Origin: JASBTN01 sp965228805
GTDB taxonomy: Bacteria; Pseudomonadota; Alphaproteobacteria; Rhodobacterales; Rhodobacteraceae
Direction of reading: 5' to 3'
Assembly (NCBI RefSeq): GCF_965228805.1
Contig: NZ_CBDDIE010000003.1
Span: 744,001 to 808,000 of the forward strand
DNA length: 64,000 nucleotides
Below the pieces are notes generated by a model. The model did not search any database, had not been told where the DNA came from, and was given only the letters and a program-made list of their open reading frames with translations. Positions 20,695 through 29,816 of this stretch are shown piece by piece; position 1 is the first letter of the stretch, and every line of letters begins with the position of its first letter. The translations under genes were made by a program, and so were the position numbers.

Positions 20695-21281
20695 TCGAGA
20701 CCTTCGGGTATCACCCCGGGGAAGGGTTTCGGCGGCTCGATCGGCATCTTGCGCGTATGGCGTATTCGGCGCAGGCGTTCGGGATTGCCTTTGACGGAGC
20801 GGCGGCGCGTGGGGCACTGGTGGATGTCGACGGGGAGGCGCAGCGTTGCCGACTGACGCTGGACCCGGACGGCCGGTTCGGGTTGACCACCGCGCCTTTG
20901 GGGGCGGCACCGCGGGATTGGGTGTTGGGATTGGCCGAAGCCCAGCTGGACCCCGGTGACGATTTCCTGCGCCACAAGACCACCCGCCGCACGCTCTATG
21001 ACCAGGCACGGGCCACGCTGCCCGACGGGGTGGACGAGCTGGTGTTCCTCAATACGCGCGGAGAGATCTGCGAGGGCACGATTACCTCTGTCTTTGCCGA
21101 AGTTGACGGGGAGTGGCTGACCCCTCCCATCACCTCGGGCCTGTTGCCGGGCGTCTTGCGTGCGGAGCTGTTGGATGCGGGCCAGGTCCGCGAGGCGGTT
21201 CTGACCCCGGACATGCCGTTCACGCGGGTCGCTGTTGGAAATTCGTTACGTGGGTGGATTAGGGCCTCTTGGATGGATTAG
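20649..21281 (+). CDS. pabC: aminotransferase class IV, probable aminodeoxychorismate lyase
   Basis: A 210-residue fold-type-IV PLP enzyme, predicted to split aminodeoxychorismate into p-aminobenzoate and pyruvate. The PLP lysine is K110 in RHKTTRRTLYD, and the ELVFLNTRGEICEGTITSVF block forms the cofactor-binding half. It is shorter than E. coli PabC (about 270) because the N-terminal domain is compact. The GTG start at 20649 lies inside pabB and has GAGGAA seven bases upstream; an upstream in-frame extension would only read pabB in the wrong frame. Position right after pabB is the main reason for the PabC name; a branched-chain or D-amino-acid transaminase is less likely at this length. Confidence 0.85.
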   Translation: MESTLCPPDDPGFALIETFGYHPGEGFRRLDRHLARMAYSAQAFGIAFDGAAARGALVDVDGEAQRCRLTLDPDGRFGLTTAPLGAAPRDWVLGLAEAQLDPGDDFLRHKTTRRTLYDQARATLPDGVDELVFLNTRGEICEGTITSVFAEVDGEWLTPPITSGLLPGVLRAELLDAGQVREAVLTPDMPFTRVAVGNSLRGWIRASWMD

Positions 21282-21314
21282 GGGCCGCCGGGCGGATCGG
21301 GTGAAGGATTGGCA

Positions 21315-21929
21315 ATGACCAGACAGGTTCTGTGGTTCGAGTTTCTGCTGCTTTTCGTGCTGGCGCCCGTCGCCATCGCTGCCCTGCTGCCCGCCACGGC
21401 GATGTTTCCGGCGCTGTTTGCCGTGACCCTGGTGGGCATCGTCCTTTTGCAATTCACCCGCGCCTTTCACTGGCGCGAGCTGCGGGCGGGGCCGGTCAAC
21501 ACGCGACAGGTGGTTCTGTTCGGCGCGGGCATGGTGGTCCTTTGCCTGGGGTTGATGGTGCTGACCGCACCCGGACAGCTGTTCAATATCCTGCGGGAAC
21601 GCCCGCTGATGATGCTGGCAATCGCGCTGTTCTACCCGGTGGTCTCGGCGCTGCCGCAGGAGCTGGTCTTTCGCCCGCTGTTCTTTCGCCGCTACGGCCC
21701 GATCCTGCCGGATGGACGGGCCGCGCTCTTCTCGCTGGCGCATCTGATGTATTGGAGCTGGATCGTCGCCGCGATGACCTTCGCGGGCGGGCTGATCTTT
21801 GCCCATGCCTATGAGGTGCGTCGCAGTTTCCCGATGGCGGTGGCGCTGCATTCCATCGCGGGCGTGGTGATCTTCGCCACCGGCATGGGGATCTATTTCT
21901 ATTCGGGCAACGTTACCCGGCCATTCTGA
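21315..21929 (+). CDS. CPBP-family intramembrane glutamic endopeptidase
   Basis: A 204-residue membrane protein of the CPBP/Abi (CAAX-processing) family with about six helices. The catalytic motifs are present: motif 1 reads QELVFR rather than EExxxR, motif 2 is FSLAH and motif 3 carries His in ALHSIAG. The second, catalytically more important Glu of motif 1 is kept. Substrates of bacterial CPBP proteins are mostly unknown. ATG 21315 with GAAGGA seven bases upstream was preferred to a TTG six bases earlier. It follows pabC by 33 bp and overlaps the converging cfa gene by 17 bp. Confidence 0.8.
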   Translation: MTRQVLWFEFLLLFVLAPVAIAALLPATAMFPALFAVTLVGIVLLQFTRAFHWRELRAGPVNTRQVVLFGAGMVVLCLGLMVLTAPGQLFNILRERPLMMLAIALFYPVVSALPQELVFRPLFFRRYGPILPDGRAALFSLAHLMYWSWIVAAMTFAGGLIFAHAYEVRRSFPMAVALHSIAGVVIFATGMGIYFYSGNVTRPF

Positions 21930-23142
21930 CCTCGGGCACATTGTCGACCCGGTAGAGATACTCCCGCGTCATCGGCACCGCACCCGCATGCCTGGCCAGC
22001 TGGAACTGGAACACCCCCAGACCCAACTCGCGTTTGCTGACCTCGGCGGCGGAAAGATAGTAACGCCACATGCGGCAGAATTCCTCGTCATAAAGCGCGC
22101 GTATCTGGTCGAGGTTCTCTTCGAACCGGGCGCGCCATTCGGCCAGGGTGCGTTCGTAGTGGCCGCGCCAGACCTCGACATCGCAGGCCACCAGCCCGGC
22201 ACGCTCAACCTCGGTCATGACCTCGGACATGGCGGGGATATAGCCGCCCGGAAAGATGTATTTGTGGATGAAGGGGCTGGTCCGCCCGGGCGGCGTGGCG
22301 CGACCGATCGTATGCACAAGCGCGATGCCATCCGCGCTCAGACAGTCATGCAACTGTTCCATGAAGGCGCCGTATTGCGGCTGGCCGACATGTTCCATCA
22401 TGCCCACGACGACAATGCGGTCGAACTGTTCACGCAGGTCGCGGTAGTCCATCAGGCGAAAGTCGATCCGGTCGGCCACACCCGCCGCCTCGGCCCGCGC
22501 CCGGGCATAGTCCAGCTGTACCTCGGACAGGGTCACGGCGGTCACATGCACCCCGTGATCGCGGGCCAGGCTGAGCGCGGTGCCGCCCCAGCCGCACCCA
22601 ACATCCAGCACCCGCATGCCAGGCCGAAGCCGCAGCTTGGCGGCGATATGCGCCTTCTTGGCCGCCTGGGCCTGTTCCAGGCTCATCCCCGGGTCGGCGA
22701 AATAGGCACAGGTGTATTGCAGGTCGTCACACAGGAACAGCTCATACAGCCGGGTCGACAGGTCATAGTGATGCGCCACATTGCGCCGCGCCACATGCAG
22801 CGGGCTGCGCTGCGCCAACCGCCGAAGCCCCGTCCGCGCACCCGATGCCGCCGCCGCCCAGCGCCCGCGCCCATGCGCCCGCGAATTGCGCGCGGCCAGG
22901 GTCAGAAATCCCATCAGATCATCCTGTGCGACGGTCAACCCGCCTTCCAGATAGCCTTCGCCCAGAGCCAGCTCGGGCGTCATAACCAAGCGTCGCGGCA
23001 GATGCGGGTCCAGCACGGACACGGCCACCGACGGCCCCGGCGCACCGCCATAACGACTGACCCGCCCGTCGGGCCAGGTCACCGTCAGCTGCCCCATACG
23101 AAAGACATTCCGCAACACGCGGTCCAGAAGCGTAATCCACAT
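21913..23142 (-). CDS. cfa: cyclopropane-fatty-acyl-phospholipid synthase family methyltransferase
   Basis: About 409 residues of a CFA synthase/mycolic-acid-cyclase type SAM-dependent methyltransferase that methylenates cis double bonds of membrane phospholipids. The N-terminal lipid-binding domain carries a long LALGEGYLEG segment. The SAM motif I is VLDVGCGWGG near residue 180. The conserved YFADPGMSLEQAQ, MMEHVG and IHKYIFPGG blocks follow. The ATG used begins MWITLLDRVL, a family-like start; a GTG five codons upstream is also possible. It converges on the CPBP protease and diverges from aspS. Confidence 0.9.
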   Translation of the reverse strand: MWITLLDRVLRNVFRMGQLTVTWPDGRVSRYGGAPGPSVAVSVLDPHLPRRLVMTPELALGEGYLEGGLTVAQDDLMGFLTLAARNSRAHGRGRWAAAASGARTGLRRLAQRSPLHVARRNVAHHYDLSTRLYELFLCDDLQYTCAYFADPGMSLEQAQAAKKAHIAAKLRLRPGMRVLDVGCGWGGTALSLARDHGVHVTAVTLSEVQLDYARARAEAAGVADRIDFRLMDYRDLREQFDRIVVVGMMEHVGQPQYGAFMEQLHDCLSADGIALVHTIGRATPPGRTSPFIHKYIFPGGYIPAMSEVMTEVERAGLVACDVEVWRGHYERTLAEWRARFEENLDQIRALYDEEFCRMWRYYLSAAEVSKRELGLGVFQFQLARHAGAVPMTREYLYRVDNVPEVRMAG

Positions 23143-23232
23143 TTTTTTCGTATCCACTAACGCAATGCTGCCAGATTAGCGGAAAAATCACTGGTGACAA
23201 GCTGACCAACCGGTCAGGATTTCGCTATTGCC

Positions 23233-23261
23233 TTGACTTTGTCCGCCAAGGCGGGTGTATC
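23233..23261 (+). promoter_or_regulatory. candidate sigma70 promoter of aspS
   Basis: TTGACT (5 of 6 to the -35 consensus) is followed after 17 bp by TGTATC, a weak -10. The start codon of aspS is about 38 bp further on. The -10 matches poorly, so only the -35 is persuasive. Confidence 0.35.
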
Positions 23262-23299
23262 GGCGCGTGACTTCTTTTACCCCCAATCGGGAGCCGACC

Positions 23300-25150
23300 A
23301 TGCACGCCTTTCGCAGCCATACCTGCGCCGATCTGAACAAATCCAACGTGGGCGAAACCGTTCGCCTGTCGGGCTGGGTCCACCGTGTTCGTGACCACGG
23401 CGGCATCCTGTTCATCGACCTGCGCGACCATTACGGCATTACCCAGGTGCTGTGCGACCCGGACAGCCCGGTGTTTGCCGAGATGGAAAAGGTGCGTTCG
23501 GAATGGTGCATCCGCATCGACGGCAATGTGAAGGCGCGTGACCCGGAGCTGGTCAACGACAAGATCCCGACCGGCGAGGTCGAGGTTTTCGTGCGTGACC
23601 TGGAGGTGCTGGGCGCCGCCGGTGAACTGCCGCTGATGGTGTTCGGCGACCAGGAATACCCGGAAGAAACCCGCCTGAAATACCGCTTCCTGGACCTGCG
23701 CCGCGAGGTCATGCAGGAGAACATGAAGCTGCGCTCGGACGTGGTCATGTCGATGCGCAAGCGCATGTGGGATCAGGGCTTCCGCGAGTACCAGACGCCG
23801 ATCATCACGGCATCGAGCCCCGAAGGCGCGCGTGACTTCCTGGTGCCCTCGCGGCTTCATCCCGGCAAGTTCTACGCCCTGCCCCAGGCCCCGCAGCAGT
23901 TCAAACAGCTGATGATGGTCGCAGGCTTCGACAAGTATTTCCAGATTGCGCCGTGCTTCCGTGACGAAGACCCGCGCGCGGACCGCTCGCCGACCGACTT
24001 CTACCAGCTCGACATGGAGATGAGCTTTGTCACCCAGCAGGACGTGTTCGACACGATCCAACCGGTGCTGCGCGGCGTCTTCGAAGAGTTCGGCGGCGGC
24101 CGCAAGGTGGACCAGGAGTGGGAGCAGATCTCCTACGCCGACAGCGCGCTGTGGTATGGCACCGACAAGCCCGACCTGCGCAACCCGATCAAGATGCAGG
24201 TGGTGTCGGAGCACTTCCGCGGCTCGGGCTTTGCCATCTTCGCCAAACTGCTGGAGCAGGACGGCACCGAAGTGCGCGCCATCCCCGCCCCCGGTGGCGG
24301 CGGGCGCAAGTTCTGCGACCGGATGAACAAGTTTGCCCAGGGCGAGGGCCTGCCGGGCATGGGTTACATCTTCTGGCGCGAAAAGACCGCCGATGCGGTG
24401 GCGCAGGAGCTGGGCATTACCGTCAAGGAGGCCCAGGCCAAGCTGAAATCCGGCGAGGTCGAAGGTGGCATGGAAGCCGCCGGCCCGCTGGCCAAGAACA
24501 TCGGCCCCCAGCGCACCGAAGCCATTCGTCAGCAACTGGGCCTGGGCCTGGGTGACGCGGCCTTCTTCCTGGGCGGCAAGCCCAAGGCGTTTGAAGGTGT
24601 CGCGGGCCGCGCCCGGACCGTCATCGGCAACGAACTCGGCCTGACCGACCAGGACCGGTTCGCCTTTGCCTGGATCGTCGATTTCCCGATCTTCCAGAAG
24701 GACGAGGAAACCGGCGAGGTCGATTTCGACCACAACCCGTTCTCGATGCCCCAGGGCGGCATGGACATCCTGGAGACCGACCCGCTGTCGGCCACCGGGT
24801 TCCAGTATGACCTGGCCTGCAACGGCTATGAGCTGGTCTCGGGCGCGATCCGGAACCACAAGCCGGAGATCATGTTCAAGGCCTTCGAAATCGCCGGCTA
24901 CGGCGAAGACGAGGTGAAGAAGCGCTTTGGCGGCATGGTCAACGCCTTCCAATACGGCGCCCCGCCGCACGGTGGCTGTGCTGCCGGTGTCGACCGCATC
25001 GTCATGCTGCTGGCCGATCAGGAAAACATCCGCGAAGTCATGATGTTCCCGATGAACCAGCGCGCCGAAGACCTGATGATGAACGCCCCCAGCGAGCCGC
25101 TGAACGAACAGCTGCGCGAGCTCAACCTGCGCGTCATTCCGCAGGAATAA
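23300..25150 (+). CDS. aspS: aspartyl-tRNA synthetase
   Basis: A 616-residue class-II aminoacyl-tRNA synthetase of the bacterial type. An OB-fold anticodon domain at about residues 1-110 (SGWVHRVRDHGGILFIDLRD) is followed by the catalytic core. Motif 2 is FRDEDPRADRSPTDFYQLD near residue 218, the GAD insertion lies around 300-420, and motif 3 is GCAAGVDRIVMLL near 560. The start at MHAFRSHTC is typical; an upstream in-frame codon would add 15 foreign residues. It is transcribed alone from the promoter just upstream. Many alphaproteobacterial AspRS are non-discriminating and also charge tRNA-Asn; that cannot be settled here. Confidence 0.97.
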   Translation: MHAFRSHTCADLNKSNVGETVRLSGWVHRVRDHGGILFIDLRDHYGITQVLCDPDSPVFAEMEKVRSEWCIRIDGNVKARDPELVNDKIPTGEVEVFVRDLEVLGAAGELPLMVFGDQEYPEETRLKYRFLDLRREVMQENMKLRSDVVMSMRKRMWDQGFREYQTPIITASSPEGARDFLVPSRLHPGKFYALPQAPQQFKQLMMVAGFDKYFQIAPCFRDEDPRADRSPTDFYQLDMEMSFVTQQDVFDTIQPVLRGVFEEFGGGRKVDQEWEQISYADSALWYGTDKPDLRNPIKMQVVSEHFRGSGFAIFAKLLEQDGTEVRAIPAPGGGGRKFCDRMNKFAQGEGLPGMGYIFWREKTADAVAQELGITVKEAQAKLKSGEVEGGMEAAGPLAKNIGPQRTEAIRQQLGLGLGDAAFFLGGKPKAFEGVAGRARTVIGNELGLTDQDRFAFAWIVDFPIFQKDEETGEVDFDHNPFSMPQGGMDILETDPLSATGFQYDLACNGYELVSGAIRNHKPEIMFKAFEIAGYGEDEVKKRFGGMVNAFQYGAPPHGGCAAGVDRIVMLLADQENIREVMMFPMNQRAEDLMMNAPSEPLNEQLRELNLRVIPQE

Positions 25151-25234
25151 GCAAACCTCGCGATTTTCGCGACGGAAACGGGCGCCTTCCGCGTATCATG
25201 GGTGTGATTTGCATCCGATGCGTGGGAGGCGCCT

Positions 25235-26593
25235 TTGCGTTTCGACCCAGACATTGCGGCGATACGTTTCGGCACCGGGCTTGGGCCGGGCGCGCAGTTG
25301 GTGGATGGACCCGGCGCGCTGCTGGCAAGCGTCGCGACGGAGGGTGCGAGCCCCCACCGGATCCCCGGGTTCGACAGTCAATTGGATGATCTGCGCACGG
25401 CCCGCCGGTTGCGGCACGACAAGCAGGAGGGCAAGGCGGGCGCTGACGAGGCCCTGCGCGCCCATCGGCGTCAGATGGGCGAACGCGGGCTGACCTGGTT
25501 CGCCGCACGCCTGGCTCGCCACGTGGCCGCCCCGGTGGGGTTTGCCGAACGGTTGGAGCTGTTCTGGGCCGATCATTTCACCGTGGTCGGCAAACGCGCC
25601 GATGCCCGGGCGCTGGGGGCGACCTTTACTCAGGATGCCATTCGCCCGCACCTGACCGGGCGCTTTGCCGACATGCTGCGCGCGGCCGTGGAACACCCCA
25701 TGATGCTGGCCTACCTGGATCAGTTCGCCTCGGTCGGGGAAGGCAGCCGCGCCGCCGAACGCTCGGGCCGTGGGCTGAACGAGAACCTGGCGCGCGAGAT
25801 CCTGGAGCTGCATACGCTGGGCGTCGGCGGGGCATATGACCAGCGCGACGTGCGGGAACTGGCCAAGCTCCTGGCGGGCTATGCGTTCAGCAAGGAGATG
25901 CAGGTGGTCTATCGTCCCGGGCGTGGCACGCCGGGGGCCGAGGTCATCCTGGGCAGGCGCTATGGCGGGGCCAAACCGCGGATCGAGGACGTGCATGCGG
26001 CGCTGGAGGACATCGCCGCCCATCCCGACACCGCCCGCCACCTGGCACGCAAACTGGCAGTGCATTTCATCAGCGATACCCCGGATGAAGGCCTGGTGGC
26101 GCATCTGGCGGCGCGCTATCGCGACTCCGACGGCGATCTGACAGCCGTTTATGCTGCGCTGTTGGAGCACCCCGCCGCCTGGGCCCCGCGCGCGCGAAAG
26201 GCACGCCAACCGATCGAGTTCATCTCGGCCAGTCTGCGCGCGCTGGGGGTGGCTCCGGACGAAATCGCGGGGGCGGACCCCAAGCAGATACGCCAAGGCG
26301 CACTGCAGCCAATGGCGCTGATGGGGCAGCGGTGGGAGCAGCCCGCCGGGCCGGATGGCTGGCCCGAACAGCCCAGCTATTGGATCACCCCTCAGGGGTT
26401 GGCGGCGCGGCTGCAATGGGCGATGACCGTGCCCGCGCTGCTGCGCCCCGCCCTGCCCGACCCGCGCGATCTGGCCCGCCAGGCGCTGGGATCACGCCTG
26501 GATGCGGAGACGAAATTTGCCGCCCGCGCGGCACAGACGAAATGGGAAGGCGTCGGGCTGGTCCTGGCCTCCCCCGCCTTCCAGATGCGTTGA
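25235..26593 (+). CDS. DUF1800 domain-containing protein
   Basis: A 452-residue DUF1800 protein. Helical throughout, it shows the family blocks RLELFWADHFTVV near residue 105, GLNENLAREILELHTLGV near 180 and the ARKLAVHFISD stretch near 270. Start is TTG with GGGAGG six bases upstream. No signal peptide is visible, unlike its partner. DUF1800 genes are nearly always paired with DUF1501 genes, as here (16-bp gap). The pair is widespread, but its biochemical role is not known to me. Confidence 0.88.
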   Translation: MRFDPDIAAIRFGTGLGPGAQLVDGPGALLASVATEGASPHRIPGFDSQLDDLRTARRLRHDKQEGKAGADEALRAHRRQMGERGLTWFAARLARHVAAPVGFAERLELFWADHFTVVGKRADARALGATFTQDAIRPHLTGRFADMLRAAVEHPMMLAYLDQFASVGEGSRAAERSGRGLNENLAREILELHTLGVGGAYDQRDVRELAKLLAGYAFSKEMQVVYRPGRGTPGAEVILGRRYGGAKPRIEDVHAALEDIAAHPDTARHLARKLAVHFISDTPDEGLVAHLAARYRDSDGDLTAVYAALLEHPAAWAPRARKARQPIEFISASLRALGVAPDEIAGADPKQIRQGALQPMALMGQRWEQPAGPDGWPEQPSYWITPQGLAARLQWAMTVPALLRPALPDPRDLARQALGSRLDAETKFAARAAQTKWEGVGLVLASPAFQMR

Positions 26594-26609
26594 GGAGGAG
26601 GAGGCCGGC

Positions 26610-27806
26610 ATGACCCTGACCCGCCGCAAGATGTTGACGACGATGGGCTGCTGCCTGGCCGCCAGCCCGCTGGTCACGCCCGTAACACTCGCCGCAGCCC
26701 CCGGGGACAATCGCCTGGTGGTGATCATCCTGCGCGGTGCAATGGACGGGCTGGATGTGTTGCGCCCGGTGGGCGATCCTGGTTTCGCGGCGCTGCGCCC
26801 GGATCTGGACGCAGATACCCTGCCGCTGGACGGGTTCTTCGGCCTGCATCCGACGCTCGTCGATCTGATGCCTCTGTGGCAGGCGGGGGAGCTGGGCGCG
26901 GTGCATGCGACCTCGACCCCCTATCGGGACAAGCGCAGCCATTTCGACGGGCAGGACCTGCTGGAGGCCGGGATCGCGCCGGATGGGCGCATTCGCGATG
27001 GCTGGCTGAACCGGGTTTTGGCGTTGCTGCCGGGCGCAACATCGCGCACCGGATTTGCTGTCGGCCAGGGCGAGATGCTGGTCATGCACGGCGAGGCCCC
27101 GGTGTCGTCATGGTCACCGGGCTCCGGCCTGCTTCTGACCCCGCAGGCCCAGCGTCTCTTGGGGCGCATGTATCACGACCACCCGCTGTTCAATGCCGCA
27201 CTGGACGAGGCGATCATGCTGACCGACGGCGCCCTGCCCGCCGATGGCCTGGTGGAGCAGGCGGATATGATGGGCAGCATGGAGGCGTCAATGCGTGCCT
27301 CTGGGCGGGGCATCGGCGCGCGGAAGCTGGCGGCTTTCGCAGCCGAGCAGCTGCGGGGCGACAGTCGCATTGCCGCCTTTTCGCTGACGGGGTGGGACAC
27401 GCATAACAACCAGGCAGGCGCTATCCAAGCCCCGCTGAAGGCGTTGGCGGGCGCGCTTTTGACCCTGCGCGAGGGGTTGGGGCCGCTGTGGGAGCGGACA
27501 GCCGTGATGGCGATGACGGAGTTCGGGCGCACGGCGCGGCAGAACGGGTCGCGCGGGACCGATCACGGCACCGGCGGTGCGATGATCCTGGCAGGCGGTG
27601 CGGTTCGGGGCGGTCAGGTGCACGGGGACTGGCCGGGCTTGGGCGAAGCGGAACTTTACGACCGGCGCGACCTGTTGCCGACAAGTGATATCCGCGCCCA
27701 TGCGGGCACGGTGCTGTCGGGCCTGTTCGGCCTGTCCCAGGCAGAGCTGGAAACCCGGGTGTTTCCGGGCATCGACCTGTCGGAAGGGGCGCGACTGTTG
27801 CGCTGA
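26610..27806 (+). CDS. DUF1501 domain-containing protein (Tat-exported, sulfatase-like fold)
   Basis: A 398-residue protein starting with a twin-arginine signal (TRRKMLTTM then a hydrophobic stretch, cleavage around residue 30), so it is probably exported folded. The mature part has alkaline-phosphatase/sulfatase-superfamily features: a metal-site-like GAMDGLDVL near the N-terminus, SHFDGQDLLEAG, WDTHNNQ near residue 255 and TEFGRTARQNGSRGTDHGTGG near 310. It follows the DUF1800 gene by 16 bp behind a GAGGAGGAGG ribosome-binding site. The two gene products probably act together. Confidence 0.88.
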   Translation: MTLTRRKMLTTMGCCLAASPLVTPVTLAAAPGDNRLVVIILRGAMDGLDVLRPVGDPGFAALRPDLDADTLPLDGFFGLHPTLVDLMPLWQAGELGAVHATSTPYRDKRSHFDGQDLLEAGIAPDGRIRDGWLNRVLALLPGATSRTGFAVGQGEMLVMHGEAPVSSWSPGSGLLLTPQAQRLLGRMYHDHPLFNAALDEAIMLTDGALPADGLVEQADMMGSMEASMRASGRGIGARKLAAFAAEQLRGDSRIAAFSLTGWDTHNNQAGAIQAPLKALAGALLTLREGLGPLWERTAVMAMTEFGRTARQNGSRGTDHGTGGAMILAGGAVRGGQVHGDWPGLGEAELYDRRDLLPTSDIRAHAGTVLSGLFGLSQAELETRVFPGIDLSEGARLLR

Positions 27807-27816
27807 TCCAGGGGGA

Positions 27817-28017
27817 TCAGGCGCTGCCGGTCGGGTTGACCTCGATGCTTTCCATCCGGTCCGAGGTGTCCTCGGTAATGCTGTCGACATTGTCGGTAAT
27901 GGTCATCACGACCGCAAGGGCCATCATCACGGAGCCCGCCAGCAAGACGGTCCAGTCAATCACCGCATTGCCATCCTGTTCCGCCAAAAATCGCTTGAGC
28001 GTCGAAATCGAGATCAT
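27817..28017 (-). CDS. Flp/type IVb pilin-like small protein
   Basis: A 66-residue protein: a short basic N-terminus (STLKRFLAEQDGNAVIDW), one hydrophobic helix (about residues 22-42) and a charged C-terminal tail. The EQDGNAVIDWTVLLAG segment resembles the processing and assembly region of short Flp-type pilins in Rhodobacterales, where an acidic residue and small residues precede the helix. The classical G/E-F-T cleavage site is not exact. ATG 28017 has GGGAGG seven bases upstream; an in-frame extension to 28047 has no such site. No pilus assembly genes are nearby, so it is an orphan. A CCCGCA / TGCGGG hairpin lies in its leader at 28052-28070. Confidence 0.6.
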   Translation of the reverse strand: MISISTLKRFLAEQDGNAVIDWTVLLAGSVMMALAVVMTITDNVDSITEDTSDRMESIEVNPTGSA

Positions 28018-28189
28018 CAAGACACCTCCCAAAGTTACGTTACACATACGTCCCGCACAAATTCTGCGGGCTTGGGGTCAGTCTTGAGCGTGATTGGGGC
28101 GAAATTGCGCAGGCAGTGGGGAAAACGCGGGGAAATCCGGTGGAGCCTGCGCCACATGTGCGGGGCGATTCGCGCGCCCCGCAGAGGGG

Positions 28190-28909
28190 TCAGATCGAGG
28201 CGCGGCGATCCAGCCGTTCCTGCACGATACCCGCAACCCGCGCGACATCGGAACCGGTGCCCCGCCCCTTCGCGCGGGAATTGGCGAGGCTCACGGCAGC
28301 CGCTTCCAGGCTATCGTCATGAGCGCACATGGCCACGCCCGACAGGAACTGTGCAATGTAGTCCAGCGTCTGCCCGTCGGGGGCTTCGCTGATCACTTCG
28401 GCGATATGGGTCAGGTCATCCTGATAGGCCAGCATATCCGGGTGAACCACCTCACTGGGCAGTTTGCGCGGACCGGTCGGCCCCTCGCCTGCGGGTAGAT
28501 GCGCCAGTACGGATTGCTGGAATTGTGCCAGACTCTCCAATGGCTTGGGCAGGAAGCCATCGGCACCGGCCTCCAGCGCCAGCGCCTCACCATCCATATC
28601 ACCGCTGATCCCCAGCAGCACCGGCACACGGGGCTGGGCGCTGGAAAGTTCATGGATCAGATCGGCACCGGAGCCGTCCGGCAGGCCCATGTCCACGATG
28701 ATGATCGAGGGGCGGTAGACCGCCAGATGGCGGTGCGCGGCGGCCAGGCTGTCGGCCCGCCTGATCCGGGCGCCGGAGCGCAAACACAGAAGGCGGATCG
28801 CCTCGCTTGCAAAACGGCTGTCTTCGACCACCAGCACGGTCATGCCCTGGAGCGGCCTATCGGCGGTGGGCGGACGGCTCAGGACATAGCGTTCAAGATC
28901 ATCGCTCAT
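28190..28909 (-). CDS. response regulator receiver protein with uncharacterised C-terminal domain
   Basis: A 239-residue protein with a CheY-like receiver domain at about residues 22-140. The acidic pocket is E29/D30, the phosphoacceptor is D73 in IIVDMGLPDGSG, and K122 in FLPKP completes the site. The remaining hundred residues are helical, with no DNA-binding, GGDEF or phosphatase motif I can recognise. ATG 28909 has AAAGGAG seven bases upstream. No histidine kinase is adjacent. The pilin-like gene lies 170 bp downstream in the same orientation; cotranscription is possible but unproven. Confidence 0.8.
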   Translation of the reverse strand: MSDDLERYVLSRPPTADRPLQGMTVLVVEDSRFASEAIRLLCLRSGARIRRADSLAAAHRHLAVYRPSIIIVDMGLPDGSGADLIHELSSAQPRVPVLLGISGDMDGEALALEAGADGFLPKPLESLAQFQQSVLAHLPAGEGPTGPRKLPSEVVHPDMLAYQDDLTHIAEVISEAPDGQTLDYIAQFLSGVAMCAHDDSLEAAAVSLANSRAKGRGTGSDVARVAGIVQERLDRRASI

Positions 28910-29069
28910 GTCATGTCTCCTTTCTGCCAAAGGAGTGAACATGCATTTACCTAATACGGCGTTAACGCCGCCTGCGGGCCATTCAACGGGTTTTCAACGT
29001 AGGGTCACGGCTTGCCCCAGGGGCACCCACGCGGCATAAGCGGGCCAACGGAGAAAGAGGAGACAGAAG

Positions 29070-29474
29070 ATGATCGGACGCCTGAACCACGTGGCCATTG
29101 CCGTGCCGGACCTGGAGGCCGCCTCCGCCCAATATGCGGGCACCCTGGGGGCCGATGTGGGCGCGCCGCAGGACGAACCCGATCACGGCGTCACCGTCGT
29201 CTTCATCACCCTGCCCAACACCAAGATCGAGCTGCTCTACCCGCTGGGCGACAACAGCCCGATTGCCGGGTTCCTGGAAAAGAACCCCTCGGGCGGCATT
29301 CACCACATCTGTTACGAGGTCGAGGACATCCTGGCCGCGCGTGACAAGCTGAAGGCGGAAGGCGCCCGGGTGCTGGGCACCGGCGAGCCCAAGATCGGCG
29401 CCCATGGCAAGCCGGTCCTGTTCCTGCATCCGAAGGATTTCAACGGCACCCTGGTCGAGCTGGAGCAGGTCTGA
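29070..29474 (+). CDS. mce: methylmalonyl-CoA epimerase
   Basis: A 134-residue VOC-fold enzyme that interconverts the (S)- and (R)-methylmalonyl-CoA epimers before the B12-dependent mutase. The fold's two beta-alpha-beta-beta-beta halves are visible. Metal ligands sit where expected: His7 in LNHVAI, the His pair in GGIHHICYEV, and the Glu in VELEQV at the C-terminus. It pairs functionally with MeaB at the left edge. Three bases separate it from the DUF1467 gene, a conserved neighbour in Rhodobacterales. Confidence 0.95.
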   Translation: MIGRLNHVAIAVPDLEAASAQYAGTLGADVGAPQDEPDHGVTVVFITLPNTKIELLYPLGDNSPIAGFLEKNPSGGIHHICYEVEDILAARDKLKAEGARVLGTGEPKIGAHGKPVLFLHPKDFNGTLVELEQV

Positions 29475-29477
29475 GCC

Positions 29478-29762
29478 ATGTCCATCACCGCCGCCATCGT
29501 GCTTTATGCCGTGATCTGGTTCATGACCATGTTCGTGACCCTGCCGGTGCGCCTGCGCACCCAGGGCGACGAGGGCGAGGTGGTGCCGGGGACCCACGCG
29601 GGCGCCCCGGCCAATTTCCGTGTGAAACGCACGATGCTGATCGTCACGGGGATCGCGACGGTCTTGTGGATCATCATTGCGGGCATCATCCTGTCGGGCT
29701 GGATCACGGTCGAGGACCTGGACTGGTTTAATCGCTACGAGGCGCCTGCCGAGCCGCTCTGA
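29478..29762 (+). CDS. DUF1467 family membrane protein
   Basis: A 94-residue protein with two transmembrane helices (about residues 5-25 and 52-76) joined by a polar loop containing LPVRLRTQGDEGEVVPGTHAGAP, the DUF1467 hallmark. The function is not known. It is separated from mce by three bases, so it is cotranscribed with it. Confidence 0.88.
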   Translation: MSITAAIVLYAVIWFMTMFVTLPVRLRTQGDEGEVVPGTHAGAPANFRVKRTMLIVTGIATVLWIIIAGIILSGWITVEDLDWFNRYEAPAEPL

Positions 29763-29816
29763 CAGGCCAGCCCTGGGGCCGAGGCCACCCGGGCCATGCG
29801 CAGCAGGTCCGGGTCG

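Noticed and set aside
28160..28182. GC-rich hairpin GCGGGGCG / CGCCCCGC behind the response regulator considered as terminator
   Set aside because: No T-run on either strand; may only be a chance GC palindrome.
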